DNA of 64,000 nt from Thinopyrum elongatum (lineage: Eukaryota > Streptophyta > Magnoliopsida > Poales > Poaceae), in NCBI GenBank assembly GCA_011799875.1, contig CM022301.1, positions 86,571,667 through 86,635,666 of the forward strand, read 5' to 3'. Shown here one piece after another: positions 10,721-22,052 of the stretch; within the stretch, counting starts at the first letter, position 1, and each line of letters opens with the position of its first letter. Below the pieces are notes generated by a model. The model saw nothing but the letters and a program-made list of their open reading frames with translations, searched no databases and was not told the origin of the DNA. Position numbers and translations under genes: made by a program.

Positions 10721-12395
10721 GCTGGACCCTCGCGAGCTCCCCGGACCTCCTGAGCCTCCCGGGTCTCAGGAGTCGGTTGGCTCATGAGGAACCATCTCTG
10801 CAGCGCGCATTTTTAGCTACCGCAATGCTTCTACAATGATGGTGCCAGGTGACTTTTTGGTTAGTTCAACTGAGGGCTCCCCTCGGGCTGCATCATCCTC
10901 AGGCTGCTATGGCCCGGCCCCATAGCTGTATCGTTTTTGCGCATGTATCAGAACTGGCCTTGCCTTTATGAATTTCCCAAGTATTTCAACTGCATTTCCG
11001 GTGCTTCATCACTATGATGTTGCTACGCCCTCGCAAACCCGCCCGCGACTGCCTCATGATTAAGGACTAGCACGGCGTCTGTGCTCGGATCCTTCCCTGC
11101 AGCGTTGTCAAATCCAAGCGACCGAGCTCTGTCTCGTGGGCCAGTTCCCGTGCGCGTCACCTCCCGGGGTCCTTGGTGCCTTGTTCTCGCATGAGCTAAT
11201 CACATGCGGGCAAGTAAGGGTGCACGGCCCGGTTCGTACAACCGCAGTTCGGCGCTTCGCCGTAGCAGGAGCCGTGTGCCGGGTGTTTTTCCGTGGGATC
11301 GTTTCATGAGAAGACTTGGCACGGCGTCTGTGCTCGGGTCCATCCCTGCAGCATCGATAAAACCAATGACTGAGCTCTGTCTAGCAGGCCAGCCCCGTTC
11401 ACGTCACCTCCTAGGGTCATTGGTGTCTGGCCTTCTCATGCGATAACCTCCGGAGGGGCATTCGGCGCAGGACCCCCCATCACCCACAGGTGTCTTAAGC
11501 GCGCCCCACGCCACAAAAATCAGGCGCAACCCGCCTTGAGGTAGGGCCTTGTGAGTCCCGCGCTGGCTCACGAGTGCCCAGATACACCTCCTCCAGTTCT
11601 GTCGTGCTAGCCACGCGTACGAACGGGGTTGTACACGCCCTGGAGTCTCCCTTAGAGGGAACTCCCACCCGCGCACCAGTGGAAGCCCCATGCTCTGTGC
11701 TGGCAGACGACACGGCCGAAGAGCGGCTATGCCCACGCACCAGTGGAAGCCCCATGCTCCGCGCTGGTGGACGACACGACCGAGGAGCGGCTATGCCCAC
11801 GCCAAAGTGGAAGCACCATGCTCCGCACTGGTGAATAAACAACTGACGGCGCCCTAGTGGCCGCACTAACCTCAGGGTAGCCTGTCGACTCTTCATGCAA
11901 TCCTATCGCACAGCTTCCCCCATAGGAGGCACACGCGAGGGGGCTGGACATGGGGGCTGTGCTCAGGCCAGGCCTTGCACACGCCACCCTACCAAGTCCG
12001 GGTACCTGGTCTTCTCGTGTCCCCCCTCCCCAGGCAAATGCTCACGAGGAAAGGTATCGGGAATCTGGATTAACCTCGCTGTTGCCTACGTTTCCTTCAT
12101 GAGGCCTGCTCGCACATAAAGGGGGACCTTCTGAGCACCGCGACTCAGGGGCCTCACTAGTCACGTAGCCCCTCGCCCCTTGGTGTCGTCCTGGCGATCT
12201 GGTCGCCCCAATGGCGTTTGATATATGCGCGGGGCTGGGCCCTGCCGAGGTAGAGCACAAAAGCAAACAAGGAGGAAACCAAGCACGAAAAGGAAATTAC
12301 AGAGTCCTAACAGTTATTACAAGAACAAGTGTTCCACAAATTCAAACAGAAGTCTTACGCCTCCACGAGGCATGGTAAATATTGCAGGAATAAAA
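10721..12395. other. Noncoding spacer of element A with duplicated segments
   Basis: No gene is visible. It holds a diverged tandem duplication of about 140 bp (11063-11202 and 11310-11447; both contain cacggcgtctgtgctcgg and a gacc/tgagctctgtct block), and about three copies of a 63-64-bp unit at 11668-11834 (gtggaagcaccatgctccgc type). The spacer lies between the deleted pol and the 3' end of the reverse-strand gene. Such repeats are common in the 3' part of Tat elements. Confidence 0.6.
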
Positions 12396-15210
12396 CTAGG
12401 AAGAAGCGCCACCACCGCCTTGGCCATCACCGCCTCTTGTCCTGGTCGCTGGGAGCCCGTCGTTGACGTCGCTGCCGCCATCCTCGCCGCCGCCAGCCTT
12501 CATCACCGGGGCCCCAGGATCGGGGACACAGAGGAACTTCTTCAGCAGTGCATCTACCTGATCCTTCACAGCCTCTCGACGGTGACGCGAGACTCAGGAG
12601 CCACCGAGTGGATCAGCGTGCCGAGGTTGAAGCCTGGGTCCTGGAGGTAGAGGTGGCTGAAGACGCGTGTCACAGCCGCGGTGAAGAGCGAGCAGCAATC
12701 CTCCTCCAAGAAGGAGTCCATTTCAGCGGCGGCACCCTTAAGCGCTTCGGCAAGCTTGGGGAAGAGCTCTGCAAGTCCATCTTCGGGGGTCTCCAGCGGC
12801 TCTACATACCCTCCCCCGTGGATGGAGCGCAGTGCCTCACGAGATCCGAGCTCAAGGGAGAGGAAGGCCTCATGTCCTATGGCCGCTTTCTTCTCGGCGG
12901 CAACAAGCACCTTCTCCCTGGCCTCCAGCCAGGCTGTTGCCTCGGAGATGTGCTGAGCATGGGACGCTTGGGCCTTGTCCACCTCCTCCTTCAGCTTGGC
13001 CAGGTGGTCCCGCTCCACGGCTAGATCGGTAGTCACCTGTGCCAGCTTGGCGTCGCGATCAGCGGACTTTGCTTCATGGGCCCTCAGGTCCTCTTCCCGT
13101 TGCTAAAGCCGTTGGGCGAGCGAGGCCTGCTCCTCCTAGAGGGCCTTGAGCTTGGACTCCACCTTAGTGCGGTGCTGCCCCGCGGACGCAGCATTTGGGC
13201 AACGCTGTGTCACGAGCCTCCTTGGCTTCGGCGGCCTCCTTCCTGCCTTCGGCAGCTGCGGCCTCGGCCCAACCCCAGGCCGTCTTGACAGACGTGTCGG
13301 CATGGAGCCACCCTGAGGTAAGCCCGAGGCGCTCCCTCATGAGGCACCTGTCGGCATCTTGGAGGTCGGCTCAGAGCTGACCGAGCGTGGCATAGGCTTC
13401 GTCCAAGGCACCTGGCCTGATGAGGGGGCCGCAGTCCGCCAGTGCAAGGGCCTGGGGAGGAGGCGACACTGGCGCGTCGGCTAGCGTCATCGCCAGGGAG
13501 GTAGTAGTGAGGACAGCTTGGGGCACCGGAGGCTTCGAGCCCCCCTCAGGCGTGACAAGGATGGACGGTCCCGTGGCCTGCTGGCCTGTGGGAGCAGGCT
13601 CCTCCCGAGGCTGCACGCCATGCCCTGGAGGGCCAGCTCCGCAGCGAGAGGACGAGAGGTGGCCTCTTCCGCCTGTGCCGGAGTGGGTACGGCTGCGGCG
13701 AGAGGTGGCGCTTCTGGAGTCCCAGCTCCTTCCTTCCTCTTCTTCACCGCGACGCCCATCCTGGTCATCAGGAGTGGAGTGTTGTGGGCACGATGCTAAT
13801 GAGCGCCAAACAAAAAGCAAGGTAAGGTACTTACTCGCGGGGTCGATGTACGCCTCTTCCTGGCCGGGGCTGGGGCACCTCCGCTCTTCCTGGGCGCGGC
13901 CTTTGTCGCGCTTGGGGGGTTGGCGGGGCACTCTTTGGCTAGCCTCGGTGCGGTGTCGACGCTTGGTGAGGCAGAGGCATCGCCCTGAGGAGGAGGTGCT
14001 GCCCCGCTCTTCTTCGGGGTCGCCTGGCCTGACCTTCGCAGGGCGCGGGGAGTGGCCCCGAACCTCGTGGGGGCCCCTGCGGAGCATGGGGATTCCGCGG
14101 CCGGGGGCTCATCGGCATCGTCGTCGTCTGCGAGGCCGCGGAGGAGCTCGCCTTGTGATGGGGGAAAATCTCCGCCACATCGTCCTCGGTCACCTCCGAG
14201 TCCCCTTCGCCCTCCTCACTGGCACTGTCGCCGGAAGATACTGGCACCGGGGTGTTGGGGTGTTCAGGCGACGCGAACCCCAGCTCGTTGAAGACGGGCA
14301 TGGCGGCGACCAATGCCTCCCTGTCTGCATGGCAGTACAGCAGAGCGTAGGCCTCCGGGAGGTCACCTGGCTCACCCTCGAGCAGGGTGTTCATGTCCCT
14401 GTCCAGCTCCTCGCCTGTTAAGCTCTCTGAGCACAGCCTGATGTCATCCGCCATGCCCTGGAACTCCCACATGGGGCGCGCGTGTGACTGGAGCAGAGCC
14501 AGGTGCTGCGTCAGGAACTCCTTCACCAGCATGCCCCCCGTCAGCGCTCGAGCATCCATGTCCAAGGTCATCTTCCTCAGGACAGGCGCCGCCCGAGGGT
14601 CCGAGAACTTCTCGTGACCCCACCTATCGACCTTCTTCGGTAGCTTGGTTGGCAGTTCCAGCCGCGCACTGAGGCCCTTGGCGTCCATGAAGACCCACCG
14701 GCGCCGGAAGCTCTCCACCTTCTTTCCGGCCCTCATGAGCATGTTGTTCTTATGGACCGTGATGAAGGACACGCAGCCGGAGCGCTGGGTCAGATCATGC
14801 AGCTGCAGGGAGAAGAAATCCCAGAGGAACGGCACGGAGGGTTTCACGCCCACGAATGCCTCGCAGTAGAAGGCAAAGATGGACAGGAGGAGGATGGAGT
14901 TGGGTTGAAAGTGTAGGGCCTGGACCTGGTAGTGGTCAAGGATGGCGGTGAAGAACTCGGAGAAAGGTGGGACAAGCCCCGCGTAGACGCTGTGGAGGAA
15001 GAAGAGATAATCCGTCTGCGCCAAGGTCCTTGGCTCGGCGGAGCCGGCCAGGAGACTGGTATTGTTCCATTCATTGTCGTCGCTCGCCGTCTGCGGGAGC
15101 ACAGTGGCAAGGTGCTTCTCCTCGGTGATGGAGGATGCGCCAAGGGCCGGCACAGGAGAGGGGGAGAATCTTGCAGCCACCGTGGCAGGTTTCGCCTTCC
15201 CGAATGCCAT
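12396..15210 (-). pseudogene. Reverse-strand Tat gene (Transposase_28), nearly complete
   Basis: This gene runs opposite to gag-pol, between the pol remnant and the 3' LTR. Exon 1 is 15210-13835 (start MAFGKAKPATVAARF; PF04195-type block with PPFSEFFTAILDHYQVQAL and IFAFYCEAFVGVKPSV; then an acidic EEGEGDSEVTEDD stretch). A GTAAGT donor (13834) and CAG acceptor (ends 13761) define a 74-nt intron. The next exon runs to a stop at 12396 with a Pro-rich part and then a Lys/Glu/Ala-rich coiled-coil-like part (LAVERDHLAKLKEEVDKA). It is broken by stops after about 13371 and near 13110, and by frameshifts including one near 12570. Known: Tat/Grande-type elements carry such genes; their role is unresolved. 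Homologues here are at 5929-6520, 20013-27099 and 55360-59166. Confidence 0.75.
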
Positions 15211-15528
15211 TCATGAAATCTTGAAGGAAGAGGTGTAGGAGGAAGGAGGAACGCGACCAGATCTGAAGATGCTCTTGGCTGGGAGAAAGGGGATCTGGAG
15301 CAAGGCGAAGGGGAAGCAATGGTGGCGCGGTAGCGAGTGCCAGTCTTTTGTTAGCCTGGGCAGTTGCCGAGGCGACATGGGAAGTGGAGACGCCCACGTC
15401 CCATCAAGCGCCATGCGTCAGCCTGGCCCGCAGGCGATTGGGGCCCGCGGTGCTTCGCCCTTGCGCTTTGGCTTCGCCTCGAAGCCAAGCCCGAGCGCGC
15501 CTTGGGCCCGGGGGCTACTGTCGGCGTT

Positions 15529-16396
15529 CTAAGAAATAGGGTACCCAGACTTGCCTGCCTGCGGCCCACAGCGTGGCTCCTTCAATGACCTGGTACGGCC
15601 CATCTACAAGACCGCCAAGACAAGACCCTCATGAAGGCCCCCTGGCCTCGCGAGGCGGACGACACCAAGACCTCTAGAGTGAGTGGCATCCCCAGGCTGC
15701 CTCCTGAGGAGTGGAGTTTTCTATGCAGGTACCCAGCCTCACAAGGCTGTCATGACGCAAGCCATGACGACCAAGGCAGGCGGGCGCCAGCGGGCGCAGA
15801 GGAGGCAGTTTCCTCTTTGGTGCTAAGGAGGCAAGGACAGGCATGGGTTCCCGAGGAATCTGGCAAAGGTTTCCATTCTGGTGCAACGCGACCAAGACCC
15901 CCAGCACGGCAGGACGGATGTCATCATCGAGCCCACCGCTGCATCACGACTAGAAGCTTTGCAGGCGAAGACCACCTTTTGTCAGGATAAGATGTACTAC
16001 TTGTCCCCTTTCAAATTGGCCACTGTGGTATCTCTTCCCGCCCACGTTTTGGGGGAAGAGGACCAAGGCCACTATAAATATCGGTTAGCCACCACCGTAG
16101 AGAGGGATCGGATCCTTTCCACCCTCACCAACATAGCCCTCGCGAGGCTGTTCATCCACTGTACTAGTTCATCCTCAGCCCCTCGTGAGGCCAATCCACC
16201 ACAAAGCAGGAGTAGGGTTTTACACCGCAAGGTGGCCCGAACCTTGGTAAACTGCCGTGTTCATCTTCTTCCTTGCTCACGTGAGTCCGGCTAGGCTAGG
16301 CTGTGGGGTGATGAGCTTGAAGCTTGAGAGGTTGAGATCTTTGCACACGCCCCAGAGTTCGAACCTTCTTGAGTCTGCGGAGCCCTGAATCCAACA
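15529..16396 (+). repeat. Right (3') LTR of element A
   Basis: An 868-bp LTR from TGTCGGCGTTCT to CCAACA, with a TATA box at 16072-16080. It is preceded by the polypurine tract cccgggggctac, which marks it as a true 3' LTR. It is closely similar to 6829-7697, with scattered substitutions (for example the last C of its ACA-flanked terminus region and several changes near 15540-15630). Confidence 0.85.
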
Positions 16397-19243
16397 ACTC
16401 GGCCACAACATCCACGTCTATGTCGACGACATCGTGGTGAAGACCAAGTAGCACCTCATGCTCCTTGACGACCTGAAGGAAACTTTCGCCAATCTGCGCG
16501 AGTACCAGATCAAGCTCAACGCGAAGAAGTGTGTGTTTGGTGTGCCGGCTGGATAGCTACTCGGCTTCCTCATCTAGGAGCGCGGAATTGAGGTGAACCC
16601 GGAGAAGATCAAGGCCATCGAGCGCATGCGCAAGCCAACCCGGCTGCGGGATGTCCAGAAGTTCACCGGCTGCTTGGCCTCTCTCAGCCGGTTTCTCAGC
16701 CGGCTGGGCGAGAGGGGCTTGCCCCTATATCAGCTGATGAAGAAAACGCCGCCGTTCGAATGGAATGACCAGGCGGATGAAGCGTTCCGGGATCTCAAGC
16801 GCATGCTCTCCACCGCACCCGTCCTGGCTGCGCCGGCCGACAAGGAGCTGCTGTTGCTATACATCGCCGCCACCTCGCGGTCGGTCAGCACGGTGTTGGT
16901 GGTCGAGCATCCAGAGAAGGGCAAGACCTAGCTGGTTCAGTGCCCGGTGTACTATCTGAGCGAGGTGCTCTCCGTCTCAAAACAGAATTACCCGCACTAC
17001 CAGAAGATGTGCTACGGCGTGTACCTCACCGCCAAGAAGCTGAAGCAGTACTTCCAAGAGCATGTCATCACCGTGGTCACCACGGCCCCCATCGGTGAAA
17101 TCATGGGCTGCCAGGATGCCGCCGGCCGGGTAGCCAAGTGGGCCATTGAGCTGGCCAGCCACACCATCCTCTATGAGCCCCGCACTACAATCAAGTCCCA
17201 GGCGCTGACCAACTTCCTCATCGACTGGACGGAGACCCAGTACCTGCCGCCGCCACCCGACTCGATGCACTGGCGCATGCACTTTGACGGCTCCAAGATG
17301 CGATCCAGCTTGGGAGCCGGCATCATGCTGTCTTCCCCAAAGGGTGACCGGCTACGGTACGCGCTGCAAATCCACTTTGCTGCCTCCAACAACATCGCTG
17401 AGTACGAAGCCCGTGTGTACAGCCTCCGGCTTGCCAAGGAACTCGGCATCCGGTGCATCCTTTGCTACGGTGACTCGGATCTGATGGTGCAACAGTCTTC
17501 TGGCGAGTGGGATGCCCGGGATGCCAACATGGCCAGCTACCGCTTCCTGGTCCAGCAGCTTTCCGGCAACTTTGACGGCTGCGAGTTCCTCCACGTGCCG
17601 CGCGCAGAGAACGAAGACGCCGACACACTGGCCAAGATCAGCTCCTCTCGGCAAACCATTCTGTCTGGCGTATCCCTTGAGCACCTGCGCAAGCCGTCCA
17701 TCAAGCTGTCTCCAGATTCCGAGTGCATCTTCATCCCGGATGACCCTACAGCTCCCCTCCCCAACCCTGATGACCCCGGCCCAGTCCCGGGGGCTGCCGG
17801 CTCCAACCCGCCGGCTGTTGTCTCCGACCCGGGGGCTGCTGATCTCGGCCCGGGGGCTGCTGTCTCCAACCCGGTGACCGTTGTCTCCAACCAGGGGGCT
17901 GCTGATCCCGGCCGGGGGGCTGCCGCCCCGAATCCCGCCCTGGTGGGCGTGTTCACTGTGGTGATGGCTCCGTCATGGGCCCAACCAATCCTGGCCTTCC
18001 TGGAGAGTGGAGCGCTCCCCATGGACGAGACTGAGGCCCGGCAAGTGCAGCGCCAGGCATCCGCTTACAGCATCATCAACCACGAGCTCGTCAAGCGCAG
18101 CGCGATGGGCGTGTTCCAACGCTGCGTCGAGCAAGACAAGGGCGTAGAGATCCTCCTCGACATACATCAGGGTGAGTGCAGGCACCATGCCGCCTCCAGG
18201 TCCCTGGTGGCCAAGGCTTTCCGCCATGGTTTCTACTAGCCCACGGCCCTCAAAGACGCTGAGTCACTCGTCCTCAATTGTGAGGGTTGCCAACGCTTCA
18301 GCAAGCGCAGCCACCAGCCAGTTTCAGCCCTCCAGACCATCCCGATCACCTGGCCTTTCGCCGTCTGGGGGCTGGACATGGTGGGGCCCTTCAAGACTAC
18401 TCGATGCGGCATGACGCACTTGCTGGTGGCGGTCGACAAGTTCACCAAGTGGATCGAGGTGCGGCCGATCAAGAAGCTGGATGGGCCGACGGCCGTTCGA
18501 TTCGTCAAAGACATCGCGGTTCGCTACAGCGTCCCGCACAACATCATCATGGACAACGACACCAACTTTGCTAAGGGCGCACTGGCGCAGTACTATTCTG
18601 TCTCCGGCATCCGGCTTGACTTGGCGTCCATCGCTCATCCTCAGTCCAACGGCCAGGTCGAGCGGGCCAAAGGCCTAATCTTGTCCGACATCAAGCCGCG
18701 ACTCATCGAGCCCCTCGTCCGCTCACCCGGCAGCTGGCTCGATGAGCTGCCGGCCATCCTCTGGAGTCTCCAGACAATGCCAAACCAGTCGACCGGGTTC
18801 ACCCCATTCTTCCTCGTCTACGAAGCAGAAGCCATCATCCCGCCGACATCGAATTCGACTCGCCACGAGTCACAATGTACATAGAAGCTCAAGCCAGAGA
18901 AGCCTGCGAAGACAGCGTCGACCTGCTTAAAGAAGCACGCCTACTGGCCCTCAGCCGATTGGCCATCTACCGGCAAAGCCTGAGGCACTACCACAGCATG
19001 AAGATCAAGCCCCTTGCATTCCGCAAGAGCGACCTCGTACTCCGGCTTGTCCAGCAGCAAGCCGGCCAGCACAAGCTGGCCTCCCCATGGGAGGGCCCCT
19101 TCGTTGTCCGCAAAGCCTTGTGTGACTGCAACGCCTACTACCTCATTGATGCGCGCAAGCCGAACAAACGCAAGAGAGACACCGCTGGCGAAGAAACAAG
19201 CCGGCCTTGGAATGCAGAGCTCCTCTGCCCATTTTACAGTTAG
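16397..19243 (+). pseudogene. pol: Tat pol: end of RT, RNase H, integrase
   Basis: This is the C-terminal two thirds of the element E polyprotein. The RT catalytic motif YVDD is at 16419-16430. RNase H follows from HFDGSKMRSSLGAGI with EYEAR and YGDSDLMV. The integrase has an HHCC zinc finger (HQGECRHH then CEGC) and a DDE core: GLDMVGPF, then DNDTNF where DNGTNF is usual, then SNGQVERAKG. In-frame TAG stops lie at 16449, 16554, 16575, 16929 and 18237. A frameshift near 18850 moves the tail to the frame that ends at 19243 (NAELLCPFYS). Between RNase H and integrase (about 17760-17945) is a Pro/Gly/Ala repeat linker not seen in element C. At 18237 the stop replaces the Trp codon that element C keeps at the equivalent place (FYWPRAN). 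Confidence 0.85.
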
Positions 19244-20012
19244 CTGTGTGCACGTATGTATCGCTACCTTTTGATGTTCAATGAAAAATAGCAGGACCCC
19301 CGAACGACACTCAGGGGCTACCTTTTCCTATCAATTATTGTGTCCCGCACACCCTCATGATTTTATGCCCTCCACCGCTGGGTCGGTCCGTCCGGCTTGG
19401 GGGCTCGGGGGCTCGGGGGCTAGCCGGCTTGGCCGCGCTCCGCCATCTCCCTTAGCCCATTTTCGGCGTGTCCAAGCCACCACGCCCCTTTCCTTCACCC
19501 CAAGCCACAGTCCGGCTTCGGCTGTTCGGCCGGCGAGAACCACGGGTCAAAGTGCTGGCACGCAGGGATCTGCTAAGTTGGGTTGGCCAGATCGGTCAAT
19601 CCGGCACCACCGCACTAAGTTGCCGCACGATCGGCTGCGCGCCAGCCAGCCCAGTGGGTGTTTCGCTAGCGCTCAACGTTTGAAAAAGCCTAAGTACTAC
19701 ACAATCGTTCCCAAGGCTGAACCCCTTGTCACAGACCGGAACCCGGCTATTCGACTCGCGGGGGGGAAACCCAAAGAAGGAGCGGGCAAGAAAAAGCCTA
19801 AGAACGGAAAGCACAAGCGCAGATACTTGCAAAAATATTTACATTACAAAGATAAAGGCCCATGGCCGGAGTTAATTACATTCCCCCTACGCCCCCAGTG
19901 GGTGGACCTGTTGCTTAACAAAGTTCAAAAGAAAAATAAAGAGCAAGACGGCGTCAAGCAGTGGCTGCATCGGCTTGCGCGACCGCCGGCTCCTCCGCGG
20001 TGGCCTCCGGGT
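19244..20012. other. Spacer between pol and the reverse-strand gene of element E
   Basis: I see no supported gene. It contains a short run of direct repeats (gggggctcgg type, about 19396-19425) and otherwise GC-rich sequence. A 257-codon open frame on the plus strand has no recognisable domain and Pro/Arg-biased composition, so I do not treat it as a gene. Confidence 0.5.
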
Positions 20013-21091
20013 TCACCGAGGCGCCGGCGTCATCCAACCCGGCCCGTCATTTGAGTAAGGACCCGACTCCTCGGAGCTGCCTGCCAGGTTGTTGAGAGCC
20101 AGGCCGAAGTCGTCGGGGGGCACCTCCCCGCCGTCTTCCGTCCGCTCCACCTGGAACTCATCATGTGTGGCGAACGAGGCGAGGTAGCTTGCCCGCGCGG
20201 CATTCCGGCCCACCTCCGCCTCTAGCTGGGGCTCCGTGCCAGCTCGCTGGGCCGCCAGCTGGTTCAGGTATAGGCCTGGGTACTAGGACATGACAAAGCG
20301 CAGTGCCAAGTCTGCACCGGCACGAGCCGTGGACCGCGTGAAGCTGTTGGGTGTAACAGCACCCTGCTAGAGGGCCGCCGCCATCCCCAATCCGGCCTCG
20401 GACAGCTGCGCCGTCTGCTTGTCCAGGGCCCTCAGGTGGGCCTCGGCAGTGTGCATGATCTCCGAAAAAGTCCAGGAAATATGCGGATCAATTCCGGCAC
20501 CCGCGTCCGCCTCGGTTAACCGATGGGTGGGGACGGCCTCGTCCGCCATCTCCTGCGTCTCCGGGAAGTACTCTGTCAAATGGAGAAAGGAAACAATCAG
20601 CCATGTAAAAATTTAGCCGTCTCGCAACTCGGCGAAATCAATGAAGAAGCACTTACTGACGAGGAGCTCGTCCGGTTGCTGCACCTCGCACAACATACCG
20701 TGCTTCTCCAAGTCCCCGGCGCGGCCGCGGGGTTCGAGCGCCTTCTCGAGCTCGGCCACCTTGTCGACGGCCGCCTTCATCTCGTCGTCTCTCGCGGTGG
20801 CCTCCTTCCCTTGCTCGTCTTGGAGCCGAACGAGCTCCGATTGGTGGGCCTCTGCCGCCTTGGCGGCCTCCGCCTTCAGCTGCTCCACCTCAGCCCGGAG
20901 CTGGCCATTGTCGGCGACCGCCTGGTCGCGCTGCTGGCCGGCTTCGACCAACTGGGTTCGCAGGTGTGGCACCTCGGCCGCGGTGGCTGCATGGCAAAGC
21001 TTCAAGTCAAGATGCCGGAAGAAAAGAAGAAAAACACTTTTAAGATTCGACCCAACTACTTCATAGTTGGCCCGAATCTCGGGGGCTAGCC

Positions 21092-21119
21092 CAGTGGGTG
21101 CGCTAACGCGCCCCCACTA
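21092..21119. other. Intronic hairpin 1 of the element E reverse-strand gene
   Basis: The arms are (c)agtgggtgcgc and gcgcgcccccact, separated by about four bases. It lies wholly within the 140-nt intron 21000-21139 and is followed by a conserved tail shared with the next intron. Confidence 0.7.
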
Positions 21120-21340
21120 AAAGAGCACGCAAGACGTACCTTCGGCAAGACGGAGAACCTCCTCCTTGGTGGCAAGCTGCGCCATGACCTGGCGGTGCTT
21201 CTCTAGAAGCCGGTTATGGATGCCGACTCAGAGGCCGTCCTGGTGCTGCAGGAAAGCAAGGATTAGCACAAACCGTAAAGACATTTTTTAATATTCGACC
21301 CAACTACTTCATAGTTGGCCCGAATCTCAGGGGCTACACC

Positions 21341-21368
21341 CAGTGGGTGCGCTAGCGCGCCCCCACTG
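21341..21368. other. Intronic hairpin 2 of the element E reverse-strand gene
   Basis: The arms are cagtgggtgcgc and gcgcgcccccactg with a tagc-type loop and one T/C internal mismatch. It lies within the intron 21246-21399. Together with hairpin 1 it shows that two introns of this gene are homologous to each other. Confidence 0.75.
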
Positions 21369-22052
21369 ACCAGCTGGAAAGACAAGCAAGAAGACTCACA
21401 ATCACGGAACGCTCCAACTCCCGTGCCCGTTCCAGCTCGCTTTGGGCGAAGGCATGAAGCCGGTCCATGCGCCCACGAAGATGCAGGCGCACGGCATCCA
21501 TCGCCGCCTCCTCCTGTGCACACAGCCCGATGACGGCTCTGCTGGACCCGGCCCAGGCTTGTTGTGACCTGGTGACAGGGCCGCTTCCCGGCGCCAGCTC
21601 CGGGTTCACAGCAACCTGCGGTGGTGGGACCACAAAGGCGTGCCTGCTCCATGCCGGCTCCTCTGCGGCCGGCATTGACTCCGGTGCTTCGGCTGGCGTC
21701 ACCTGCGGCGCTTCACCCGGGGCGGCGTCCCCAGTCCGCCCCTCCTCCGCCCGCCCGGCCGTGTCATTCCGGGGCGAGGTGTCTACGGCCATCACCTCCG
21801 CTTCCGGATCATCAACGGCCAGCTCAGGGTTGCGCACCTCCTCCGCCGGCGGCTCGACGACCGTCTCCGCCGGCTCCATGCCGGCCGCCATCTTTGGCCA
21901 GGCCTGATCCATGACTGCCGAGTCCGCGGTGGCCTGCCTCTTCACCTCAGTAGCCCTCGCCCATGCCCGGGCCGAGGCCTCCTCCGCCGCCCTGGCGGCC
22001 GACGCCTCCTCCTCCAGGGCCTTGTTGCGGTCCCGCCAGACGCAGAGCTCTG

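Larger units (their letters stand above)
6829..16396 (+). mobile_element. Element A: internally deleted Tat-lineage Gypsy element
   Basis: A plus-strand element with LTRs at 6829-7697 and 15529-16396, gag and protease (7770-10146), an RT remnant (about 10494-10720), noncoding repeats, and a large reverse-strand gene (12396-15210). RNase H and integrase are absent, so it could move only with help from another Tat element. Its left LTR is preceded by a polypurine tract and reverse-strand gene sequence, as a 3' LTR would be; this implies a tandem array sharing that LTR. The right LTR abuts the RT of element E at 16397 (next 5 bases actcg), so the whole array sits inside E. Confidence 0.75.

Noticed and set aside
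13420..14421. 333-codon plus-strand open frame
   Set aside because: Shadow of the reverse-strand gene of element A; the minus strand carries the conserved domain.
19281..20054. 257-codon plus-strand open frame after integrase
   Set aside because: No recognisable domain and overlaps the 3' end of the reverse-strand gene; composition suggests chance.
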